Origin: DAOUJI01 sp965197415
Lineage (GTDB): Bacteria > Chloroflexota > Dehalococcoidia > Lucifugimonadales > JAGWBF01
Reading direction: 5' to 3'
DNA: 64,000 bases
Assembly: GCA_965197415.1 (NCBI GenBank)
Contig: OZ240207.1
Span: 248,001-312,000, forward strand
In this document: in pieces, positions 58,477-64,000 of the stretch
Layout: each line of letters opens with the position of its first letter
Numbering within the stretch: position 1 is the first letter of the stretch
Translations under genes and position numbers: made by a program
Notes under the pieces: model-generated
What the model saw: the letters and a program-made list of their open reading frames with translations, nothing else
Databases searched by the model: none
What the model was told of the DNA's origin: nothing

Positions 58477-59475
58477 ATGGGTGAGATGCTTAAAGGTCTG
58501 GACGCCCGCACACAGGAGATATACGAACCTGTCATCGGCAAGCTTCTGGACGTGGAATCCCGTTTACGTAACCTTGGGCAGGCGGAGAGCCCTTACTTGG
58601 GCAGCCTGTTAGACTACGTGCTCCAGGCTGGGGGCAAGAGGGTGCGGCCCGCGATCACGCTGCTGGCGTCCATGTTCCATCCTCATGACCACGACAACCC
58701 CATCACTATGGCGGCGGCGGTGGAGCTTCTCCACATCGCGACGCTGATACACGACGACACGGTGGACAATTCGTCGCTGCGCCGCGGAAAAGCAACCGTG
58801 AGCGACCGTTGGGGCAAGGACGTGGCGGTGTTGATAGGCGACTACGTATTCGCCACGTCCGCCACTTTCGTGTGCGACACCAACAACATACGGGTGATCC
58901 GGCGTTTTTCAGAGACAATCATGGAGTTGTCCAGCGGAGAGCTGCTGGAGTATTTCAACACAAAGAATTGGAAACAGAAGACGGAGGACTACAGCGACCG
59001 CATCTACCGGAAGACCTCCTCACTGTTCCGGACCTCGGCGGAGACGGGAGCGCTGCTCTCCGGAGCGCCTGAGGAGACCGCCCAGGCCCTGGACACCTAT
59101 GGCTATAACCTGGGCATGGCCTTCCAGGTGGTGGACGACATTTTGGACGTGGAGGGGGACGCCAACCAGATAGGCAAGCCCGTGGGGAACGACCTTCTCC
59201 AAGGAGTATTGACGCTTCCAGGCATCATGCTCTTGGAGCGTTTCCCTGACTCCAACCCCATCGAGGAACTGTTCAGGTCCGAAAACAACGGCAACGGCGA
59301 GCGTCTACGGGAAGCTGTGGAGATGATTCAGAACTCTGACATCATAGACGACTGCTACGGAGTGGTCCGGGGCTATTGCAGCACGGCCCGCGAGGCTTTG
59401 GCCGGTTTGCCCCGCAACCCGGCGAAGGACTCTCTGGAAGAGCTGACGCGATACGTCATGGAACGCAACCGCTAG
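58477..59475 (+). CDS. Polyprenyl (long-chain trans-isoprenyl) diphosphate synthase
   Basis: This 332-aa enzyme elongates allylic diphosphates with IPP to make the side chain of a quinone or another isoprenoid. It has the chain GGKRVRPAITLL, the first Asp-rich motif LIHDDTVD with small residues before it, GDYVFATSA, and the second motif FQVVDDILD. Length and motifs fit octaprenyl/solanesyl-type synthases (IspB/HepT). It starts right after the metG stop. Confidence 0.9.
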   Translation: MGEMLKGLDARTQEIYEPVIGKLLDVESRLRNLGQAESPYLGSLLDYVLQAGGKRVRPAITLLASMFHPHDHDNPITMAAAVELLHIATLIHDDTVDNSSLRRGKATVSDRWGKDVAVLIGDYVFATSATFVCDTNNIRVIRRFSETIMELSSGELLEYFNTKNWKQKTEDYSDRIYRKTSSLFRTSAETGALLSGAPEETAQALDTYGYNLGMAFQVVDDILDVEGDANQIGKPVGNDLLQGVLTLPGIMLLERFPDSNPIEELFRSENNGNGERLREAVEMIQNSDIIDDCYGVVRGYCSTAREALAGLPRNPAKDSLEELTRYVMERNR

Positions 59476-61037
59476 CTCTCCCAGACCGGTTCGCCTCCCA
59501 CAATAGTTTTCAATACACGGACGTCCTTGATGCCCTCCGCGTCTATTTCTGTGGGGTCTTTGTCCAACAACACCAGGTCCGCCAGCTTGCCCGCCGCGAT
59601 GGAACCGGCGTCGTTTTCGGCGAAAGACGCGTAAGCTCCGGCAAGCGTATGCATTTTCAGGGCTTCCCATGCCCCTACGCGCTGGTCTCCTCCTAGGACT
59701 TCTCCCTCCCGTGTCTTGCGGGTGACGGCGCTGTATAGGGAAATGAGCGGATTCGGGTCTGTCACGGGTGCGTCGGAACCCGCCGCCACGCGGACCCCCG
59801 ACGACCTCAGCGTACCTGCAGGGTAAAGGTGAGGCGTCATATCTGGGGCTGTCGTGCGGAGGTAACGCCCGCCGTTTTCGTATATGAAGCCTGGGTTGGT
59901 CACGACTAAGGCGCCGCTGTGCCGCACCAGATCGATAATGTGGGGCGGCACTTCGGCGCAATGCTCGATTCGGTTGCGGAGGCGGCGGTGAGGGAACTTT
60001 TCCCGTGCTTCAATAAGAGTCTTTGCGACGGCCTCAATGACCTCGTGCTCGATGGCGTGGAAAGCCGTCTGACTCCCTTCGTCGTGTGCCTGAAGGATAA
60101 GTTGCCGTAGCTCATCTATAGGCGGTTGGAGGGCGCCGGTGGTCAGAGTTACCATAACCTTGCACGCTCCCCAGGAGAGCCGACGGTCCAAGCCGACGGA
60201 CGTGGAGTCCTCCTCAATCTTCGCTTCAATCGCCTCTCGATCGGACACTCCTGACATCATGGTCAATCTCGGTATGGGCCTGCCGGAATGGACAGCCTGC
60301 CTGAAGAATCTCCATCGCCCAGGGCCGTTGCTGGGGCCTGCGTCATGGACTGACGTGACCCCTTTTGACAACAACAAAGCGCTGGCGCCATACAGCGCTT
60401 TCATGGCCTCCTGGGGCGAAGGCTTGGGCATATAGGGCCGTACATGACTGGCCATCTCCAGCAGCAGCCCGGTAGGGATGCCCGCTTCGTTCCTCTCGAT
60501 GACGCCGTCGGGAGGGTCGGGAGTGTCGGCACCTATTCCGGCCAGCTCAAGGGCCCGGCTGTTCAGGACCATTGCATGACCTGACTGGTGGTCCAGACGC
60601 ACAGGGCGGTCGGGTACGGCGGCGTCCAGGTCCCATCGGTTCGGATGCCGTTTTTCAGCAAGGTGGAATTCCTGGTAGCCGCGGCCTCGAATCCACTGGT
60701 CGCCGGGCGTGGATGCGGCCCTCGCTCGTATGGCGTCCTGTATGTCTAGGACCGACCTCACGGCTGAAGGGCGGCAGTCAACGTTCCCTAGACTATGGCC
60801 GAGGGCTAAGAGGTGGCAATGGGCGTCTATGAAGCCTGGAGCCAGGGTAATGCCCTGGCAGTCGATGATTCTTGTGGACAAGCCGGTCCAGCGTGAAGCA
60901 TCGGATTGAGGACCGATGACGCTGATGCGGCCGTTGCGGACTCCTAAGAAGCCAGTGTCAGAAGAGCCGCCGGAGCCGCGAAACCGGAGGACTCGGGCGT
61001 TGGTCAGAAGAAGGTCCGGAGGCTCGTGGGAAGCCAT
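59472..61037 (-). CDS. Amidohydrolase family protein (YtcJ-like)
   Basis: This 521-aa metal-dependent hydrolase has the N-terminal strand motif NARVLRFRGSG, the metal site GFIDAHCHLLALG, HDAGPSNGPGRW, and IEHCAEVPPHI and AAGSDAPVTDPNPL with the last Asp. The C-terminus (GSIAAGKLADLVLLDKDP) is typical. YtcJ-like enzymes cleave amide or formyl bonds in unknown small molecules. Its stop overlaps the polyprenyl synthase stop on the other strand (CTAG). Confidence 0.85.
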   Translation of the reverse strand: MASHEPPDLLLTNARVLRFRGSGGSSDTGFLGVRNGRISVIGPQSDASRWTGLSTRIIDCQGITLAPGFIDAHCHLLALGHSLGNVDCRPSAVRSVLDIQDAIRARAASTPGDQWIRGRGYQEFHLAEKRHPNRWDLDAAVPDRPVRLDHQSGHAMVLNSRALELAGIGADTPDPPDGVIERNEAGIPTGLLLEMASHVRPYMPKPSPQEAMKALYGASALLLSKGVTSVHDAGPSNGPGRWRFFRQAVHSGRPIPRLTMMSGVSDREAIEAKIEEDSTSVGLDRRLSWGACKVMVTLTTGALQPPIDELRQLILQAHDEGSQTAFHAIEHEVIEAVAKTLIEAREKFPHRRLRNRIEHCAEVPPHIIDLVRHSGALVVTNPGFIYENGGRYLRTTAPDMTPHLYPAGTLRSSGVRVAAGSDAPVTDPNPLISLYSAVTRKTREGEVLGGDQRVGAWEALKMHTLAGAYASFAENDAGSIAAGKLADLVLLDKDPTEIDAEGIKDVRVLKTIVGGEPVWES

Positions 61038-61043
61038 GCTGAC

Positions 61044-61349
61044 TCAGGAGTTCTGGCCCACTTCTATGAACACCTTGACGGCGTGCCAGACGAACATTTC
61101 GGGGGTCATTCCGAGTTCTCGTGCGGAGTCCCGTATTTGGGCTGCCATAGGCCCGGTGAGCGCAGAGAATACAGGCCCGTCGCAGTCAGTCATCCATGAC
61201 ACGAGGTTGCAAACCGTGTTCCATTCCCACTGGACCAACGCCTCGTCCCCTTGGGCGGTAGACCTGTGGACTGTAAGCCGTCCGTCGAGAATCTGGGCCC
61301 ATTCGGTGCGGGAGTCGGTGCGGGTGATTTCAAAGGATGAAGGGGTCAA
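61044..61349 (-). CDS. Conserved-looking small protein of unknown function
   Basis: This 101-aa protein ends 6 bp upstream of the amidohydrolase start on the same strand. It has no motif I recognise; features are an acidic N-terminal half, QWEWNTVCNLVSWM and the C-terminal helix GMTPEMFVWHAVKVF. AGAGGTG lies before the TTG start. Tight coupling suggests a role with the amidohydrolase, but that is only inference. Confidence 0.55.
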   Translation of the reverse strand: MTPSSFEITRTDSRTEWAQILDGRLTVHRSTAQGDEALVQWEWNTVCNLVSWMTDCDGPVFSALTGPMAAQIRDSARELGMTPEMFVWHAVKVFIEVGQNS

Positions 61350-61375
61350 GAGTCACCTCTTAGCGGGACTGCCTA

Positions 61376-61381
61376 TATAAT
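61376..61381 (+). promoter_or_regulatory. -10 box of a probably leaderless HAD gene
   Basis: TATAAT ends 8 bp before the ATG at 61390, so transcription should start at or within one or two bases of the start codon. The -35 (TCACCT, 61353-61358) is weak. Confidence 0.45.
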
Positions 61382-61389
61382 AGCGCCGT

Positions 61390-62055
61390 ATGGCTCAGCG
61401 CAGGACTGTTTCACCGGCCAACATCAGGCTAATCGTATTTGACTGGGACCAGACCTTGCTGAACGGCTGGGCGTTGCACCTGAAGGCGGTCGCCCATGCG
61501 GCCCGGTCTACCAAACAGCCCGTTCCTCCCGAAGACCTAATCGTCGACCGTTACTACTCGATGCCCTTCTTCGAACATGTGGAGAGTTTGTTGCCAATAG
61601 GCACGCCCGAGGCTGTCAGGGTTTACATCGAGTTTTACGATCGGAACGTCGCGACGATGACCAAGTTATTTGACGGAGCGGCGGCGGCGTTGCAGGCCCT
61701 TAAGGAATCCGATTTGTCACTTGGTCTATTGTCGGACAAACGGAAGGAGTACGGCGCTCCGGAGTTGAACAGATCGGAAGTTGGAGGCTTGTTCGATACA
61801 GTCTTGTTTATGGAAGAGGACAGGCCAAACAAACCTGATCCCCAAGGACTGGGAATGGTGTGCTCCGGGCTAAGCATTTTGCCGCACCAGACGTTATACG
61901 TTGGGGACAGTTGGGTGGACGTGAGATGCGCCGAGAGCCTTGGAGCCGCCAGCGGCGCCGCGTTATGGGGGAGCTTGGCTGCTGAAAAGTTGTTGGCAGA
62001 GAACCCTGACTATACTTTTGAATGCATCTCCGACCTGGTCGATCTTTTTAAGTAA
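61390..62055 (+). CDS. HAD-superfamily phosphatase (Gph-like)
   Basis: This 221-aa protein has the nucleophile motif IVFDWDQTLL, a four-helix cap, Ser in LGLLSDKRKEYG, Lys in PNKPDPQGL and YVGDSWVDVRCAESLG. These are the four HAD motifs of phosphoglycolate phosphatase-like enzymes. The second Asp of DxDxT is retained and it should be active. No Shine-Dalgarno is seen; the TATAAT just before the start suggests a leaderless mRNA. Confidence 0.84.
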   Translation: MAQRRTVSPANIRLIVFDWDQTLLNGWALHLKAVAHAARSTKQPVPPEDLIVDRYYSMPFFEHVESLLPIGTPEAVRVYIEFYDRNVATMTKLFDGAAAALQALKESDLSLGLLSDKRKEYGAPELNRSEVGGLFDTVLFMEEDRPNKPDPQGLGMVCSGLSILPHQTLYVGDSWVDVRCAESLGAASGAALWGSLAAEKLLAENPDYTFECISDLVDLFK

Positions 62056-62113
62056 CAGACCCCTGTGGGTCTGAATCTGCAGGGAAACCAAGGAATGGCG
62101 CCGGCTGACGGTT

Positions 62114-63067
62114 TTATCCAGCGGCGGAGTTGCTCATGCCCAGTAGAGCGGACGCCGCATCGTGTTGGTCGTCGGCGTGGTAGGAACTTCGGACCAGGGG
62201 GCCTGAAGCGATGTGCTTGAACCCCATTGACTCGCCCAATACTCGAAGTTTGTCGAACTCTTCAGGTGTGTAAAAGCGATGGATTGCAACGTGGTTTTTC
62301 GAAGGTCGGAGGTATTGGCCGATGGTAAGCAAGTCGCATCCGACGCCTCTAAGGTCCTCCATGGTCTCGATGACTTCGTCCCACTCTTCACCCATGCCGA
62401 CTATGATGCCCGACTTGGTGGGCATGTTCGGGTCCAGGTCTTTCACCCGGGCCAGCAGGTCTATGGAGCGTCGGTAGTCGCCCTTGGGGCGGATTTTAGG
62501 GAAAATGCGGCGAGCCGACTCGATGTTGTGGTTCAGGACCGCCGGACGCGCCTCCACCGTGGTCTTGAGGGCGGGCAGCGATCCGTCGTAGTCGGGGATG
62601 AGGACTTCCACCCTGCATTCCGGCGCAAGCTTACGTATCTTGCGGATGCACATGGAGAATATCAGTGAGCCGCCGTCAGGCAAATCGTCCCGGTTGACAG
62701 AGGTTATGACGCAATACCGCAGCCCCATTTTCTGGACGGTCCTGGAGAGGCGGTCTGGTTCTGCCATGTCCAGCCCAGTGGGTCTTCCGGTGGTCACGGC
62801 GCAATAGTGGCACCGGCGTGTGCAAATATCGCCGAGAATCATGAAGGTGGCGGAACGCCTTTCCCAGCATTCGCCAATGTTGGGGCAGCGGGCCTCCTCG
62901 CAGACCGTGTGCAGTTCCGACTCCCGAAGCAGGTTCTTGAGCCGTATGTATTCCGGCCCGCCTGGCATTCGGACCTTCATCCACGGCGGCAGACGCCGGG
63001 GCGGGTTATCCTGCCCGGAGTCCGACGTGTGGAGAGGCAGGTCGTGCGAATGGGGTGTGACCGTCAT
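62114..63067 (-). CDS. lipA: Lipoyl synthase
   Basis: This 317-aa radical-SAM enzyme inserts two sulfurs into octanoyl groups on lipoyl domains. It has the auxiliary cluster CEEARCPNIGEC and the radical-SAM motif CTRRCHYC, then NHNIESARRIFPKIRP and the C-terminal Ser in VRSSYHADDQ. The start overlaps the ABC permease stop by 4 bp. lipB is not in the window. Confidence 0.96.
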   Translation of the reverse strand: MTVTPHSHDLPLHTSDSGQDNPPRRLPPWMKVRMPGGPEYIRLKNLLRESELHTVCEEARCPNIGECWERRSATFMILGDICTRRCHYCAVTTGRPTGLDMAEPDRLSRTVQKMGLRYCVITSVNRDDLPDGGSLIFSMCIRKIRKLAPECRVEVLIPDYDGSLPALKTTVEARPAVLNHNIESARRIFPKIRPKGDYRRSIDLLARVKDLDPNMPTKSGIIVGMGEEWDEVIETMEDLRGVGCDLLTIGQYLRPSKNHVAIHRFYTPEEFDKLRVLGESMGFKHIASGPLVRSSYHADDQHDAASALLGMSNSAAG

Positions 63068-63837
63068 CTGCGAGGCTCCCAGCTAAAGAATCGTATGGCC
63101 AGTATAAGCCCTACGACACCCCATGCGCCCATTATGCCCAGGTGGACCCACTCGAATCCGGCCCCGGTTTCAAAGGGGTTGAAGGCCGTCTGGAGCGCCA
63201 GGGAGAAGTGCCTTACGGGAAATATGTTGGCGAACATGCCCAACCACTCCGGGGCGTTGTCCATGGGAATGAATATGTCGGATATGAACATCAACGGCAG
63301 AATCGTGCCGTTGACCACAGCCGGAGACGCGTCGGCGTTGGGGACAGCCCCGGTGATGGCCAAGCCAAGGATGGAGAATACGGCTGCCCCAACCGCCACA
63401 GTGACGATGAAGGCGGGCATGGTGTTGGTGGGCACGTCCACTCCGTAGAAGAGAACTCCGAATCCTGTCACCAGAGCCACAAGCAGCAATGCGATGAGAC
63501 AAGCGTGGGCGAACCGGCCGAACATGAATGCCCAACTTGGAAGCGGGGTGCCTCGAGTGCGTTTCAGAAGTCCCAGGTCTCTTGAGAAAGATATGCCTAT
63601 GGCGATGTAGGTGTAGCACGCGCTGATGACCGACAGCGCCGCGATGCTGGGGACATAGAAAGTTGACGTGGTGGTTGTTCCGCCAGGAACAGTGAACTCT
63701 CGGCTCCCGAATATGAGGTTGAAAATCACCAGGAACATCAGAGGGAAGGCCACCGTGAAGAAGGCGGCGGGAGGGTTGCGCCAGAAGGCACGGTTCTGAT
63801 ATCGCACCTCCCTTAGCGCGAGCACGAAGGAGTTCAT
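63064..63837 (-). CDS. ABC-2 type exporter permease
   Basis: This 257-aa membrane protein has about six helices and the ABC-2 pattern (ALREVRYQNRAFWRNPPAAF, SFSRDLGLLKRTRGTPLPSW and FIPMDNAPEWLGMFANIFPVRHF). It exports an unknown drug or lipid with the ATPase encoded just upstream. I start at the ATG at 63837, with GAAGGACG upstream and a 4-bp overlap with the ATPase stop. Confidence 0.88.
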   Translation of the reverse strand: MNSFVLALREVRYQNRAFWRNPPAAFFTVAFPLMFLVIFNLIFGSREFTVPGGTTTTSTFYVPSIAALSVISACYTYIAIGISFSRDLGLLKRTRGTPLPSWAFMFGRFAHACLIALLLVALVTGFGVLFYGVDVPTNTMPAFIVTVAVGAAVFSILGLAITGAVPNADASPAVVNGTILPLMFISDIFIPMDNAPEWLGMFANIFPVRHFSLALQTAFNPFETGAGFEWVHLGIMGAWGVVGLILAIRFFSWEPRR

Positions 63838-64000
63838 TCCGCGTCCTTCTCTGTGTTCATTCGCGGAACAAGCTCCAGGTAGACGTCCTCCAGCGACGGT
63901 CGGGAGACGGTCAGGTCTTCCAGTTCCACGTTCTGGGCAACGGCCCATCCGGTCAGGCGGTGCATCGTCGCAGTGGGAGTGGACGTGCGTATACTTACCA
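63834..64000 (-). CDS. ABC exporter ATPase, C-terminal end (partial)
   Basis: The minus strand from the window edge encodes the last 55 codons, including VELEDLTVSRPSLEDVYLEL, the usual C-terminal segment of DrrA/CcmA-type ATPases, then a TGA at 63834-63836. It overlaps the permease start as ATGA. The Walker motifs lie outside the window. Confidence 0.8.
   Translation of the reverse strand, partial: VSIRTSTPTATMHRLTGWAVAQNVELEDLTVSRPSLEDVYLELVPRMNTEKDAE

Overview
The window looks like a chromosomal segment of a Chloroflexota bacterium of the SAR202/Dehalococcoidia type. This is an inference from gene content: several luciferase-like flavin monooxygenases, families of acyl-CoA dehydrogenases, CaiB/BaiF CoA-transferases, thiolase-like/zinc-ribbon pairs, lipoproteins with Ser/Gly or Pro/Thr stalks, the C5 heme pathway and MinCDE. 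No rRNA is present, so the taxonomy is not proven. Gene density is high. Many genes overlap by 4 nt (ATGA or TTGA), TTG and GTG starts are common, and at least three genes seem to be leaderless, with a -10 box 6-9 bases before the start codon.

Layout. 0-5.5 kb: an IS5/IS427-type element inserted in the stop codon of an upstream gene, a DUF5131 gene, an RlmD-Maf fusion with tatA and tatC, then thioredoxin and a selenocysteine tRNA. 5.7-7.9 kb: an amphi-Trp protein, a fatty acid desaturase and hicAB. 7.9-20 kb: a CoA-thioester catabolic region with three acyl-CoA dehydrogenases, two thiolase-fold/zinc-ribbon pairs, a MaoC hydratase pair and a flavin monooxygenase, interrupted by a large metalloprotease-like lipoprotein. 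20-24.8 kb: a methyltransferase with a nuclease-like N-terminus and a HicB-like gene, wedged between two near-duplicate monooxygenases, with a gene remnant left behind. 25-30.5 kb: an SDR, a PIN-toxin pair, a UGA-containing glutaredoxin-DinB gene, a methyltransferase, a third monooxygenase and three tRNAs. 30.5-38.2 kb: minCDE, a hydrolase, gamma-glutamyltransferase and a Zn/Mn ABC importer. 38.4-43.7 kb: two adjacent CoA-transferase genes followed by a natural fusion of the same pair. 43.8-47.8 kb: the Hen1/Pnkp RNA-repair operon. 48-64 kb: hemA-hemL-HAD, hydrolases, a nucleotidyltransferase, an S51 peptidase, radC, a frameshifted rsmI, metG, a polyprenyl synthase, an amidohydrolase, lipA and an ABC-2 exporter.

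The strongest novel candidate is the gene at 27314-28075. It has a near-consensus promoter, a Shine-Dalgarno and an ATG, and then an in-frame UGA exactly where the first redox cysteine of a glutaredoxin motif belongs (UxxC). A stem-loop follows the UGA, and a DinB-type domain follows the glutaredoxin. The same window carries a tRNA-Sec with UCA anticodon, encoded just after thioredoxin. Together these point to a selenocysteine-containing glutaredoxin-DinB fusion protein.

A recurring theme is pairing of one complete catalytic unit with one that has lost its catalytic residues. It is seen in the MaoC pair, in the CoA-transferase pair and its fusion, and in a thiolase-like protein whose cysteine region has become poly-glycine. 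The 14.8-18.7 kb operon resembles, gene for gene, the side-chain-cleaving (igr-type) steroid operon of actinobacteria: acyl-CoA dehydrogenase, MaoC heterodimer, DUF35 protein and thiolase-fold aldolase.
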